From: Hyperoodon ampullatus
Lineage: Eukaryota > Chordata > Mammalia > Artiodactyla > Ziphiidae
Length of the DNA stretch: 64,000 nt
Assembly: GCA_949752795.1 (NCBI GenBank)
Contig: CATKHW010000427.1
Coordinates: 2,542,001 to 2,606,000, forward strand
Direction: 5' to 3'
Made by a program: the position numbers and the translations under genes. Each line of letters opens with the position of its first letter. Within the stretch, counting starts at the first letter, position 1. Below, piece after piece: positions 21,357-35,264 of the stretch. The notes below the pieces were generated by a model, which worked only from the letters and a program-made list of their open reading frames with translations, was not told where the DNA came from and ran no database searches.

Positions 21357-23095
21357 CTTGGCCAAAAAAGGCGTATGCGTTTTCTCCTGAATATATTCAG
21401 GAGAAAACGCATACGCCCTTTTTGGCCAAGTGCATCATTGTCGAAGTTGTGCCCCTCTTCCTGTGCTTTAAAGGCGATTCCAACGTACCTCTTGAAATCT
21501 GTTTCCTGCTATTCTGCCTCGCTTTCAAGTCCGCCTCGTTGCCTTCCCTCAACAGATTTTTGGACGATAGTTGTCCTTTATTACTCGGCCAGTTTGTGAA
21601 TTGCTGTGCCCCTGAGCTCCATTTTTCAACTCGTTTTTGGTGAGCTGACCGCAAGTCCAAAATTTTGGTTCAGGACCTATACTGGTTCCCGGTGGGTGGC
21701 TGAGAATTTGGTTAATTCTTCTTCCTGCCGGGAAATTACAGTGATATGTGCCCGTCCAAATGCCTAACAGCTACTCTCTCATTGGTTCTCCCTCTTCCCT
21801 TTCATCCTCTGCCAAATTGGCAACCTGTGCGAACCAAGAGGTTAAAGGGGCTGTCTCTCCAAGTTGGGAGGTTGATAGTAAAGCAGACGGAAAGTCAAAC
21901 CGGAGCACCAGGAGAGGGACTATTCGTTGAGTTTTAGAAACCTTTCGTATTCACAGTGTGTCCGTTCTCTAGGTTTCCCGCACTTGTTATAGCTGTAGTA
22001 ATATTCCCTTCAACCTGGAGAGTTCGGACCCATGGAATGGGTGCCATGCATTATTGCTTTAAAGGCTCTGCATTTGCTCACCCAATCTCACCAATCGTCT
22101 CAGTCCCAAGTGTCCCTCCTTATGCCACATCCAGCTGTCGTTGTAGATAGGGTCATTCCAGCTTTCATCAGAGACCCTGAAGGAATTGTAAAGAATTTCC
22201 CAGTTTTTTTGTTTTGTTTTTGAAATTCTTTTTTATAGTGGGTTTGAGCTGATTCTCGCTGCTATGTTTATGCCAGTCTAGACACACTTGATTCCCTTAC
22301 GGAGACATATCAATACATAGGTTTTAAGATTCTTACTAGTCAGATATTTTCCTCTGCGGGAAATATGGCGTTTTGAGTCCCTTTCACTGAGGACGGTGTA
22401 GGTCTTGTCTATTCCATAGTTGGTTTTTGGAACGGTACCTGTGCTTATATCAAACTCTGGTTTTATGCATCACCCCACCTCTCCTTCCCCCTTAAGCAGG
22501 TATAAGAGTGTTTTCTAAATGTGAGACACTGTTCTCTTTCCTAACTCAGTTCAAGTGTAGCCATGTTTACAGGATCTTCATAAGTGATATCTTATGATAA
22601 GTTTCTTTTTCTGTGTGACTTATTTCACTTAGAATCATCATACCTGAATCCACCCATTTTGCTGCTACTGGTCTTATGACATTGATTTCATGGCTGAGGG
22701 ATATTCCATCGTACGTAAGTACCACAATTTTTTGAACCATGTTTATATTTTCTGGGATACTTAAGGTGCATCCAAGTTGAGGTCCTTGTATGCAGTGCAG
22801 CCCTAAACTTTGGGGTGGCTCTGTCTTATTGATTTTCAGTTTTCCCAAGGTATATTCCCTAGACTGGTAGTGCCCTTGGCTCTGTAGCTCTGTTCTTTAC
22901 TTGTTTTACGGAACAGAATGCACTCCTCCAGGGAGGCAGTTGGCAATATACACCCCGCCCATCAGCATAACAAGGCTCCCTGTTCTCCAGGGCCTGTCTT
23001 GCCTTTCTTGTTCTTACACATTTTGTGGATGTCCCTTTTGACCGGTGGGAAGTGATACTTCTTTGTAGTGCAGATTTGCATTGCCTGCTTGCTTG
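21357..23095. repeat. Satellite unit 13, A-type left half and B-type right half
   Basis: The palindrome (21357-21430) has one mismatch, six A in CCAAAAAAGG of the left arm. The ORF2 C-terminal remnant is open at 22567-22848. AAAGGCTCTGC near 22062 is shared with unit 23. The part after about 22263 is repeated in unit 15. Confidence 0.95.
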
Positions 23096-24833
23096 CTTGG
23101 CCAAAAAGGGCGTATGCGTTTTCTCCTGAATATATTCAGGAGAAAACGCATACGCCCTTTTTGGCCAAGTGCATCATTGTCGAAGTTGTGCCCCTCTTCC
23201 TGTGCTTTAAAGGCGATTCCAACGTACCTCTTGTAATCTGTTTCCTGCTATGCTGCCTCACTTTCAAGTCCGCCTCGTTGCCTTCCCTCAACAGATTTTT
23301 GGAAGATAGTTGTCCTTTATTACTCGGCCAGGTTGTGAATTGCTGTGCCCCTGAGCTCCATTTTTCAACTCGTTTTTGGTGAGCTGACCGCAAGTCCAAA
23401 ATTTTGGTTCAGGACCTATACTGGTTCCCGGTGGGTGGCTGAGAATTTGGTTAATTCTTCTTCCTGCCGGGAAATTACAGTGATATGTGCCCGTCCAAAT
23501 GCCTAACAGCTACTCTCTCATTGGTTCTCCCTCTTCCCTTTCATCCTCTGCCAAATTGGAAACCTGTGCGAACCAAGAGGTTAAAGGGGCTGTGTCTCCA
23601 AGTTGGGAGGTTGATAGTAAAGCAGACGGAAAGTCAAACCGGAGCACCAGGAGAGGGACTATTCGTTGAGTTTTAGAAACCTTTCGTATTCACAGTGTGT
23701 CCGTTCTCTAGGTTTCCCGCACATGTTATAGCTGTAGTAATATTCCCTTCAACCTGGAGAGTTCGGACCCATGGAATGGGTGCCATGCATTATTGCTTTA
23801 AAGGGTCTGCATTTGCTCACCCAATCTCACCAATCGTCTCAGTCCCAAGTGTCCCTCCTTATGCCACATCCAGCTGTCGTTGTAGATAGGGTCATTCCAG
23901 CTTTCATCAGAGACCCTGAAGGAATTGTAAAGAATTTCCCAGTTTTTTTGTTTTGTTTATGAAATTCCTTTTTATAGTGGGTTTGAGCTGATTCTCGCTG
24001 CCATGTTTATGCCAGTCTAGACACACTTGATTCCCTTACGGAGACATATCAATACATAGGTTTTAAGATTCTTACTAGTCAGATATTTTCCTCTGCGGGA
24101 AATATGGCGTTTTGAGTCCCTTTCACTGAGGACGGTGTAGGTCTTGTCTATTCCATAGTTGGTTTTTGGAACGGTACCTGTGCTTATATCAAACTCTGGT
24201 TTTATGCATCACCCCACCTCTCCTTCCCCCTTAAGCAGGTAAAGAGTGTTTTCTAAATGTGAGACACTGTTCTCTTTCCTAACTCAGTTCAAGTGTAGCC
24301 ATGTTTACAGGATCTTCATAAGTGATATCTTATGATAAGTTTCTTCTTCTGTGTGACTTATTTCACTTAGAATCATCGTACCTGAATCCACCCATTTTGC
24401 TGCTACTGGTCTTATGACATTGATTTCATGGCTGAGGGATATTCCATCGTACGTAAGTACCACAATTTTTTGAACCATGTTTATATTTTCTGGGATACTT
24501 AAGGTGTATCCAAGTTGAGGTCCCTGTATGCAGTGCAGCCCTAAATTTTGGGGTGGCTCTGTCTTATTGATTTTCAGTTTTCCCAAGGTATATTCCCTAG
24601 ACTGGTAGTGCCCTTGGCTCTGTAGCTCTGTTCTTTACTTGTTTTAGGGAACAGAATGCACTCCTCCAGAGAGGCAGTTGGCAATTTACATCCCGCCCAT
24701 CAGCATAACAAGGCTCCCTGTTCTCCAGGGCCTGTCTTGCCTTTCTTGTTCTTACACATTTTGTGGATGTCCCTTTTGACCGGTGGGAAGTGATACTTCT
24801 TTGTAGTGCAGATTTGCATTGCCCGCTTGCTTG
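23096..24833. repeat. Satellite unit 14, B-type left half, 1,738 bp
   Basis: The palindrome is perfect (23096-23169). The ORF2 C-terminal remnant is open at 24305-24586 with a private charged change (HTEEE) shared only with unit 16. GCTGTGTCTCC near 23590 and the one-base deletion near 24239 are also shared with unit 16. Confidence 0.95.
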
Positions 24834-26572
24834 CTTGGCCAAAAAGGGCGTATGCCTTTTCTCCTGAATATATTCAGGAGAAAACGCATACGCCCTTTTT
24901 GGCCAAGTGCATCATTGTCGAAGTTGTGCCCCTCTTCCTGTGCTTTAAAGGCGATTCCAACGTACCTCTTGAAATCTGTTTCCTGCTATTCTGCCTCGCT
25001 TTCAAGTCCGCCTCGTTGCCTTCCCTCAACAGATTTTTGGACGATAGTTGTCCTTTATTACTCGGCCAGTTTGTGAATTGCTGTGCCCCTGAGCTCCATT
25101 TTTCAACTCGTTTTTGGTGAGCTGACCGCAAGTCCAAAATTTTGGTTCAGGACCTATACTGGTTCACGGTGGGTGGCTGAGAATTTGGTTAATTCTTCTT
25201 CCTGCCGGGAAATTACAGTGATATGTGCCCGTCCAAATGCCTAACAGCTACTCTCTCATTGGTTCTCCCTCTTCCCTTTCATCCTCTGCCAAATTGGCAA
25301 CCTGTGCGAACCAAGAGGTTAAAGGGGCTGTCTCTCCAAGTTGGGAGGTTGATAGTAAAGCAGACGGAAAGTCAAACCGGAGCACCAGGAGAGGGACTAT
25401 TCGTTGAGTTTTAGAAACCTTTCGTATTCACAGTGTGTCCGTTCTCTAGGTTTCCCGCACATGTTATAGCTGTAGTAATATTCCCTTCAACCTGGAGAGT
25501 TCGGACCCATGGAATGGGTGCCATGCATTATTGCTTTAAAGGGTCTGCATTTGCTCACCCAATCTCACCAATCGTCTCAGTCCCAAGTGTCCCTCCTTAT
25601 GCCACATCCAGCTGTCGTTGTAGATAGGGTCATTCCAGCTTTCATCAGAGACCCTGAAGGAATTGTAAAGAATTTCCCAGTTTTTTTGTTTTGTTTTTGA
25701 AATTCCTTTTTATAGTGGGTTTGAGCTGATTCTCGCTGCCATGTTTATGCCAGTCTAGACACACTTGATTCCCTTACGGAGACATATCAATACATAGGTT
25801 TTAAGATTCTTACTAGTCAGATATTTTCCTCTGCGGGAAATATGGCGTTTTGAGTCCCTTTCACTGAGGACGGTGTAGGTCTTGTCTATTCCATAGTTGG
25901 TTTTTGGAACGGTACCTGTGCTTATATCAAACTCTGGTTTTATGCATCACCCCACCTCTCCTTCCCCCTTAAGCAGGTATAAGAGTGTTTTCTAAATGTG
26001 AGACACTGTTCTCTTTCCTAACTCAGTTCAAGTGTAGCCATGTTTACAGGATCTTCATAAGTGATATCTTATGATAAGTTTCTTTTTCTGTGTGACTTAT
26101 TTCACTTAGAATCATCATACCTGAATCCACCCATTTTGCTGCTACTGGTCTTATGACATTGATTTCATGGCTGAGGGATATTCCATCGTACGTAAGTACC
26201 ACAATTTTTTGAACCATGTTTATATTTTCTGGGATACTTAAGGTGCATCCAAGTTGAGGTCCTTGTATGCAGTGCAGCCCTAAACTTTGGGGTGGCTCTG
26301 TCTTATTGATTTTCAGTTTTCCCAAGGTATATTCCCTAGACTGGTAGTGCCCTTGGCTCTGTAGCTCTGTTCTTTACTTGTTTTACGGAACAGAATGCAC
26401 TCCTCCAGGGAGGCAGTTGGCAATATACACCCCGCCCATCAGCATAACAAGGCTCCCTGTTCTCCAGGGCCTGTCTTGCCTTTCTTGTTCTTACACATTT
26501 TGTGGATGTCCCTTTTGACCGGTGGGAAGTGATACTTCTTTGTAGTGCAGATTTGCATTGCCTGCTTGCTTG
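24834..26572. repeat. Satellite unit 15, A-type left half, right half copied from unit 13 or the reverse
   Basis: The palindrome (24834-24907) has one mismatch in the left arm (TGCCTTTT). The ORF2 C-terminal remnant is open at 26044-26325. GGTTCACGG near 25162 is private. TTTACGGAAC near 26381 and ACACCCCG near 26427 are shared with units 13, 23, 24 and 25. Confidence 0.95.
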
Positions 26573-28310
26573 CTTGGCCAAAAAGGGCGTATGCGTTTTC
26601 TCCTGAATATATTCAGGAGAAAACGCATACGCCCTTTTTGGCCAAGTGCATCATTGTCGAAGTTGTGCCCCTCTTCCTGTGCTTTAAAGGCGATTCCAAC
26701 GTACCTCTTGTAATCTGTTTCCTGCTATGCTGCCTCACTTTCAAGTCCGCCTCGTTGCCTTCCCTCAACAGATTTTTGGAAGATAGTTGTCCTTTATTAC
26801 TCGGCCAGGTTGTGAATTGCTGTGCCCCTGAGCTCCATTTTTCAACTCGTTTTTGGTGAGCTGACCGCAAGTCCAAAATTTTGGTTCAGGACCTATACTG
26901 GTTCCCGGTGGGTGGCTGAGAATTTGGTTAATTCTTCTTCCTGCCGGGAAATTACAGTGATATGTGCCCGTCCAAATGCCTAACAGCTACTCTCTCATTG
27001 GTTCTCCCTCTTCCCTTTCATCCTCTGCCAAATTGGAAACCTGTGCGAACCAAGAGGTTAAAGGGGCTGTGTCTCCAAGTTGGGAGGTTGATAGTAAAGC
27101 AGACGGAAAGTCAAACCGGAGCACCAGGAGAGGGACTATTCGTTGAGTTTTAGAAACCTTTCGTATTCACAGTGTGTCCGTTCTCTAGGTTTCCCGCACA
27201 TGTTATAGCTGTAGTAATATTCCCTTCAACCTGGAGAGTTCGGACCCATGGAATGGGTGCCATGCATTATTGCTTTAAAGGGTCTGCATTTGCTCACCCA
27301 ATCTCACCAATCGTCTCAGTCCCAAGTGTCCCTCCTTATGCCACATCCAGCTGTCGTTGTAGATAGGGTCATTCCAGCTTTCATCAGAGACCCTGAAGGA
27401 ATTGTAAAGAATTTCCCAGTTTTTTTGTTTTGTTTATGAAATTCCTTTTTATAGTGGGTTTGAGCTGATTCTCGCTGCCATGTTTATGCCAGTCTAGACA
27501 CACTTGATTCCCTTACGGAGACATATCAATACATAGGTTTTAAGATTCTTACTAGTCAGATATTTTCCTCTGCGGGAAATATGGCGTTTTGAGTCCCTTT
27601 CACTGAGGACGGTGTAGGTCTTGTCTATTCCATAGTTGGTTTTTGGAACGGTACCTGTGCTTATATCAAACTCTGGTTTTATGCATCACCCCACCTCTCC
27701 TTCCCCCTTAAGCAGGTAAAGAGTGTTTTCTAAATGTGAGACACTGTTCTCTTTCCTAACTCAGTTCAAGTGTAGCCATGTTTACAGGATCTTCATAAGT
27801 GATATCTTATGATAAGTTTCTTCTTCTGTGTGACTTATTTCACTTAGAATCATCGTACCTGAATCCACCCATTTTGCTGCTACTGGTCTTATGACATTGA
27901 TTTCATGGCTGAGGGATATTCCATCGTACGTAAGTACCACAATTTTTTGAACCATGTTTATATTTTCTGGGATACTTAAGGTGTATCCAAGTTGAGGTCC
28001 TTGTATGCAGTGCAGCCCTAAATTTTGGGGTGGCTCTGTCTTATTGATTTTCAGTTTTCCCAAGGTATATTCCCTAGACTGGTAGTGCCCTTGGCTCTGT
28101 AGCTCTGTTCTTTACTTGTTTTAGGGAACAGAATGCACTCCTCCAGAGAGGCAGTTGGCAATTTACATCCCGCCCATCAGCATAACAAGGCTCCCTGTTC
28201 TCCAGGGCCTGTCTTGCCTTTCTTGTTCTTACACATTTTGTGGATGTCCCTTTTGACCGGTGGGAAGTGATACTTCTTTGTAGTGCAGATTTGCATTGCC
28301 CGCTTGCTTG
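26573..28310. repeat. Satellite unit 16, copy of unit 14, 1,738 bp
   Basis: The palindrome is perfect (26573-26646). The ORF2 C-terminal remnant is open at 27782-28063. It follows unit 14 at every site compared until about 28000, where it has CCTTGTATG and unit 14 has CCCTGTATG. Confidence 0.95.
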
Positions 28311-30049
28311 CTTGGCCAAAAAGGGCGTATGCGTTTTCTCCTGAATATATTCAGGAGAAAACGCATACGCCCTTTTTGGCCAAGTGCATCATTGTCGAAG
28401 TTGTGCCCCTCTTCCTGTGCTTTAAAGGCGATTCCAACGTACCTCTTGAAATCTGTTTCCTGCTATTCTGCCTCGCTTTCAAGTCCGCCTCATTGCCTTC
28501 CCTCAACAGATTTTTGGACGATAGTTGTCCTTTATTACTCGGCCAGTTTGTGAATTGCTGTGCCCCTGAGCTCCATTTTTCAACTCGTTTTTGGTGAGCT
28601 GACCGCAAGTCCAAAATTTTGGTTCAGGACCTATACTGGTTCCCGGTGGGTGGCTGAGAATTTGGTTAATTCTTCTTCCTGCCGGGAAATTACAGTGATA
28701 TGTGCCCGTCCAAATGCCTAACAGCTACTCTCTCATTGGTTCTCCCTCTTCCCTTTCATCCTCTGCCAAATTGGCAACCTGTGCGAACCAAGAGGTTAAA
28801 GGGGCTGTCTCTCCAAGTTGGGAGGTTGATAGTAAAGCAGACGGAAAGTCAAACCGGAGCACCAGGAGAGGGACTATTCGTTGAGTTTTAGAAACCTTTC
28901 GTATTCACAGTGTGTCCGTTCTCTAGGTTTCCCGCACATGTTATAGCTGTAGTAATATTCCCTTCAACCTGGAGAGTTCGGACCCATGGAATGGGTGCCA
29001 TGCATTATTGCTTTAAAGGGTCTGCATTTGCTCACCCAATCTCACCAATCGTCTCAGTCCCAAGTGTCCCTCCTTATGCCACATCCAGCTGTCGTTGTAG
29101 ATAGGGTCATTCCAGCTTTCATCAGAGACCCTGAAGGAATTGTAAAGAATTTCCCAGTTTTTTTGTTTTGTTTTTGAAATTCCTTTTTATAGTGGGTTTG
29201 AGCTGATTCTCGCTGCCATGTTTATGCCAGTCTAGACACACTTGATTCCCTTACGGAGACATATCAATACATAGGTTTTAAGATTCTTACTAGTCAGATA
29301 TTTTCCTCTGCGGGAAATATGGGGTTTTGAGTCCCTTTCACTGAGCATGGTGTAGGTCTTGTCTATTCCATAGTTGGTTTTTGGAACGGTACCTGTGCTT
29401 ATATCAAACTCTGGTTTTATGCATCACCCCACCTCTCCTTCCCCCTTAAGCAGGTATAAGAGTGTTTTCTAAATGTGAGACACTGTTCTCTTTCCTAACT
29501 CAGTTCAAGTGTAGCCATGTTTACAGGATCTTCATAAGTGATATCTTATGATAAGTTTCTTTTTCTGTGTGACTTATTTCACTTAGAATCATCGTACCTG
29601 AATCCACCCATTTTGCTGCTACTGGTCTTATGACATTGATTTCATGGCTGAGGGATATTCCATCGTACGTAAGTACCACAATTTTTTGAACCATGTTTAT
29701 ATTTTCTGGGATACTTAAGGTGTATCCAAGTTGAGGTCCCTGTATGCAGTGCAGCCCTAAATTTTGGGGTGGCTCTGTCTTATTGATTTTCAGTTTTCCC
29801 AAGGTATATTCCCTAGACTGGTAGTGCCCTTGGCTCTGTAGCTCTGTTCTTTACTTGTTTTAGGGAACAGAATGCACTCCTCCAGAGAGGCAGTTGGCAA
29901 TTTACATCCCGCCAATCAGCATAACAAGGCTCCCTGTTCTCCAGGGCCTGTCTTGCCTTTCTTGTTCTTACACATTTTGTGGATGTCCCTCTTGACCGGT
30001 GGGAAGTGATACTTCTTTGTAGTGCAGATTTGCATTGCCCGCTTGCTTG
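28311..30049. repeat. Satellite unit 17, A type
   Basis: The palindrome is perfect (28311-28384). The ORF2 C-terminal remnant is open at 29521-29802. GCCTCATTGCC near 28487 is private. GAGCATGGTG near 29342, GCCAATCAGC near 29911 and CCCTCTTGA near 29987 reappear in unit 21. Confidence 0.95.
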
Positions 30050-31786
30050 CTTGGCCAAAAAGGGCGTATGCGTTTTCTCCTGAATATATTCAGGAGAAAA
30101 CGCATACGCCCTTTTTGGCCAAGTGCATCATTGTCGAAGTTGTGCCCCTCTTCCTGTGCTTTAAAGGCGATTCCAACGTACCTCTTGAAATCTGTTTCCT
30201 GCTATTCTGCCTCGCTTTCAAGTCCGCCTCGTTGCCTTCCCTCAACAGATTTTTGGACGATAGTTGTCCTTTATTACTCGGCCAGTTTGTGAATTGCTGT
30301 GCCCCTGAGCTCCATTTTTCAACTCGTTTTTGGTGAGCTGACCGCAAGTCCAAAATTTTGGTTCAGGACCTATACTGGTTCCCGGTGGGTGGCTGAGAAT
30401 TTGGTTAATTCTTCTTCCTGCCGGGAAATTACAGTGATATGTGCCCGTCCAAATGCCTAACAGCTACTCTCTCATTGGTTCTCCCTCTTCCCTTTCATCC
30501 TCTGCCAAATTGGCAACCTGTGCGAACCAAGAGGTTAAAGGGGCTGTCTCTCCAAGTTGGGAGGTTGATAGTAAAGCAGACGGAAAGTCAAACCGAGCAC
30601 CAGGAGAGGGACTATTCGTTGAGTTTAGAAACCTTTCGTATTCACAGTGTGTCCGTTCTCTAGGTTTCCCGCACATGTTATAGCTGTAGTAATATTCCCT
30701 TCAACCTGGAGAGTTCGGACCCATGGAATGGGTGCCATGCATTATTGCTTTAAAGGGTCTGCATTTGCTCACCCAATCTCACCAATCGTCTCAGTCCCAA
30801 GTGTCCCTCCTTATGCCACATCCAGCTGTCGTTGTAGATAGGGTCATTCCAGCTTTCATCAGAGACCCTGAAGGAATTGTAAAGAATTTCCCAGTTTTTT
30901 GGTTTTGTTTTTGAAATTCCTTTTTATAGTGGGTTTGAGCTGATTCTCGCTGCCCTGTTTATGCCAGTCTAGACACACTTGATTCCCTTATGGAGACATA
31001 TCAATACATAGGTTTTAAGATTCTTACTAATCAGATATTTTCCTCTGCGGGAAATATGGGGTTTTGAGTCCCTTTCACTGAGGACGGTGTAGGTCTTGTC
31101 TATTCCATAGTTGGTTTTTGGAACGGTACCTGTGCTTATATCAAACTCTGGTTTTATGCATCACCCCACCTCTCCTTCCCCCTTAAGCAGGTATAAGAGT
31201 GTTTTCTAAATGTGAGACACTGTTCTCTTTCCTAACTCAGTTCAAGTGTAGCCATGTTTACAGGATCTTCATAAGTGATATCTTATGATAAGTTTCTTTT
31301 TCTGTGTGACTTATCTCACTTAGAATCATCATACCTGAATCCACCCATTTTGCTGCTACTGGTCTTATGACATTGATTTCATGGCTGAGGGATATTCCAT
31401 CGTACATAAGTACCACAATTTTTTGAACCATGATTATATTTTCTGGGATACTTAAGGTGCATCCAAGTTGAGGTCCTTGTATGCAGTGCAGCCCTAAACT
31501 TTGGGGTGGCTCTGTCTTATTGATTTTCAGTTTTCCCAAGGTATATTCCCTAGACTGGTAGTGCCCTTGGCTCTGTAGCTCTGTTCTTTACTTGTTTTAG
31601 GGAACAGAATGCACTCCTCCAGGGAGGCAGTTTGCAATATACATCCCGCCCATCAGCATAACAAGGCTCCCTGTTCTCCAGGGCCTGTCTTGCCTTTCTT
31701 TTTCTTACACATTTTGTGGATGTCCCTTTTGACCGGTGGGAAGTGATACTTCTTTGTAGTGCAGATTTGCATTGCCTGCTTGCTTG
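30050..31786. repeat. Satellite unit 18, 1,737 bp, with two private one-base deletions
   Basis: The palindrome is perfect (30050-30123). One G is missing near 30594 (AACCGAGC) and one T near 30627 (GAGTTTAGAA), giving the shortest unit. The right half carries a linked set, GCCCTGTT, TTATGGAG, CTAATCAG, TATCTCAC, GTACATAAG, CATGATTAT, GTTTGCAATATAC and CTTTTTCTT, shared with units 19, 20 and 22. The ORF2 C-terminal remnant is open at 31258-31539. Confidence 0.95.
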
Positions 31787-33525
31787 CTTGGCCAAAAAGG
31801 GCGTATGCGTTTTCTCCTGAATATATTCAGGAGAAAACACATACGCCCTTTTTGGCCAAGTGCATCATTGTCGAAGTTGTGCCCCTCTTCCTGTGCTTTA
31901 AAGGCGATTCCAACGTACCTCTTGTAATCTGTTTCCTGCTATGCTGCCTCACTTTCAAGTCCGCCTCGTTGCCTTCCCTCAACAGATTTTTGGAAGATAG
32001 TTGTCCTTTATTACTCGGCCAGGTTGTGAATTGCTGTGCCCCTGAGCTCCATTTTTCAACTCGTTTTTGGTGAGCTGACCGCAAGTCCAAAATTTTGGTT
32101 CAGGACCTATACTGGTTCCCGGTGGGTGGCTGAGAATTTGGTTAATTCTTCTTCCTGCCGGGAAATTACAGTGGTATGTGCCCGTCCAAATGCCTAACAG
32201 CTACTCTCTCATTGGTTCTCCCTCTTCCCTTTCATCCTCTGCCAAATTGGCAACCTGTGCGAACCAAGAGGTTAAAGGGGCTGTCTCTCCAAGTTGGGAG
32301 GTTGATAGTAAAGCAGACGGAAAGTCAAACCGGAGCACCAGGAGAGGGACTATTCGTTGAGTTTTAGAAACCTTTCGTATTCACAGTGTGTCCGTTCTCT
32401 AGGTTTCCCGCACATGTTATAGCTGTAGTAATATTCCCTTCAACCTGGAGAGTTCGGACCCATGGAATGGGTGCCATGCATTATTGCTTTAAAGGGTCTG
32501 CATTTGCTCACCCAATCTCACCAATCGTCTCAGTCCCAAGTGTCCCTCCTTATGCCACATCCAGCTGTCGTTGTAGATAGGGTCATTCCAGCTTTCATCA
32601 GAGACCCTGAAGGAATTGTAAAGAATTTCCCAGTTTTTTGGTTTTGTTTTTGAAATTCCTTTTTATAGTGGGTTTGAGCTGATTCTCGCTGCCCTGTTTA
32701 TGCCAGTCTAGACACACTTGATTCCCTTATGGAGACATATCAATACATAGGTTTTAAGATTCTTACTAATCAGATATTTTCCTCTGCGGGAAATATGGGG
32801 TTTTGAGTCCCTTTCACTGAGGACGGTGTAGGTCTTGTCTATTCCATAGTTGGTTTTTGGAACGGTACCTGTGCTTATATCAAACTCTGGTTTTATGCAT
32901 CACCCCACCTCTCCTTCCCCCTTAAGCAGGTATAAGAGTGTTTTCTAAATGTGAGACACTGTTCTCTTTCCTAACTCAGTTCAAGTGTAGCCATGTTTAC
33001 AGGATCTTCATAAGTGATATCTTATGATAAGTTTCTTTTTCTGTGTGACTTATCTCACTTAGAATCATCATACCTGAATCCACCCATTTTGCTGCTACTG
33101 GTCTTATGACATTGATTTCATGGCTGAGGGATATTCCATCGTACATAAGTACCACAATTTTTTGAACCATGATTATATTTTCTGGGATACTTAAGGTGCA
33201 TCCAAGTTGAGGTCCTTGTATGCAGTGCAGCCCTAAACTTTGGGGTGGCTCTGTCTTATTGATTTTCAGTTTTCCCAAGGTATATTCCCTAGACTGGTAG
33301 TGCCCTTGGCTCTGTAGCTCTGTTCTTTACTTGTTTTAGGGAACAGAATGCACTCCTCCAGGGAGGCAGTTTGCAATATACATCCCGCCCATCAGCATAA
33401 CAAGGCTCCCTGTTCTCCAGGGCCTGTCTTGCCTTTCTTTTTCTTACACATTTTGTGGATGTCCCTTTTGACCGGTGGGAAGTGATACTTCTTTGTAGTG
33501 CAGATTTGCATTGCCTGCTTGCTTG
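31787..33525. repeat. Satellite unit 19, B type, first of three identical copies
   Basis: The palindrome (31787-31860) has one mismatch, AACACAT in the right arm. The ORF2 C-terminal remnant is open at 32997-33278. CAGTGGTATG near 32170 marks this family. I found no difference between this unit and unit 20. Confidence 0.95.
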
Positions 33526-35264
33526 CTTGGCCAAAAAGGGCGTATGCGTTTTCTCCTGAATATATTCAGGAGAAAACACATACGCCCTTTTTGGCCAAGT
33601 GCATCATTGTCGAAGTTGTGCCCCTCTTCCTGTGCTTTAAAGGCGATTCCAACGTACCTCTTGTAATCTGTTTCCTGCTATGCTGCCTCACTTTCAAGTC
33701 CGCCTCGTTGCCTTCCCTCAACAGATTTTTGGAAGATAGTTGTCCTTTATTACTCGGCCAGGTTGTGAATTGCTGTGCCCCTGAGCTCCATTTTTCAACT
33801 CGTTTTTGGTGAGCTGACCGCAAGTCCAAAATTTTGGTTCAGGACCTATACTGGTTCCCGGTGGGTGGCTGAGAATTTGGTTAATTCTTCTTCCTGCCGG
33901 GAAATTACAGTGGTATGTGCCCGTCCAAATGCCTAACAGCTACTCTCTCATTGGTTCTCCCTCTTCCCTTTCATCCTCTGCCAAATTGGCAACCTGTGCG
34001 AACCAAGAGGTTAAAGGGGCTGTCTCTCCAAGTTGGGAGGTTGATAGTAAAGCAGACGGAAAGTCAAACCGGAGCACCAGGAGAGGGACTATTCGTTGAG
34101 TTTTAGAAACCTTTCGTATTCACAGTGTGTCCGTTCTCTAGGTTTCCCGCACATGTTATAGCTGTAGTAATATTCCCTTCAACCTGGAGAGTTCGGACCC
34201 ATGGAATGGGTGCCATGCATTATTGCTTTAAAGGGTCTGCATTTGCTCACCCAATCTCACCAATCGTCTCAGTCCCAAGTGTCCCTCCTTATGCCACATC
34301 CAGCTGTCGTTGTAGATAGGGTCATTCCAGCTTTCATCAGAGACCCTGAAGGAATTGTAAAGAATTTCCCAGTTTTTTGGTTTTGTTTTTGAAATTCCTT
34401 TTTATAGTGGGTTTGAGCTGATTCTCGCTGCCCTGTTTATGCCAGTCTAGACACACTTGATTCCCTTATGGAGACATATCAATACATAGGTTTTAAGATT
34501 CTTACTAATCAGATATTTTCCTCTGCGGGAAATATGGGGTTTTGAGTCCCTTTCACTGAGGACGGTGTAGGTCTTGTCTATTCCATAGTTGGTTTTTGGA
34601 ACGGTACCTGTGCTTATATCAAACTCTGGTTTTATGCATCACCCCACCTCTCCTTCCCCCTTAAGCAGGTATAAGAGTGTTTTCTAAATGTGAGACACTG
34701 TTCTCTTTCCTAACTCAGTTCAAGTGTAGCCATGTTTACAGGATCTTCATAAGTGATATCTTATGATAAGTTTCTTTTTCTGTGTGACTTATCTCACTTA
34801 GAATCATCATACCTGAATCCACCCATTTTGCTGCTACTGGTCTTATGACATTGATTTCATGGCTGAGGGATATTCCATCGTACATAAGTACCACAATTTT
34901 TTGAACCATGATTATATTTTCTGGGATACTTAAGGTGCATCCAAGTTGAGGTCCTTGTATGCAGTGCAGCCCTAAACTTTGGGGTGGCTCTGTCTTATTG
35001 ATTTTCAGTTTTCCCAAGGTATATTCCCTAGACTGGTAGTGCCCTTGGCTCTGTAGCTCTGTTCTTTACTTGTTTTAGGGAACAGAATGCACTCCTCCAG
35101 GGAGGCAGTTTGCAATATACATCCCGCCCATCAGCATAACAAGGCTCCCTGTTCTCCAGGGCCTGTCTTGCCTTTCTTTTTCTTACACATTTTGTGGATG
35201 TCCCTTTTGACCGGTGGGAAGTGATACTTCTTTGTAGTGCAGATTTGCATTGCCTGCTTGCTTG
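33526..35264. repeat. Satellite unit 20, B type, second of three identical copies
   Basis: The palindrome (33526-33599) carries the same mismatch as unit 19. The ORF2 C-terminal remnant is open at 34736-35017. Every variant of unit 19 is present at the same offset. Confidence 0.95.

Noticed and set aside
30439..30683. Longer open frames of 70-80 codons found only in unit 18
   Set aside because: They result from the two one-base deletions near 30594 and 30627 and are not a distinct gene.
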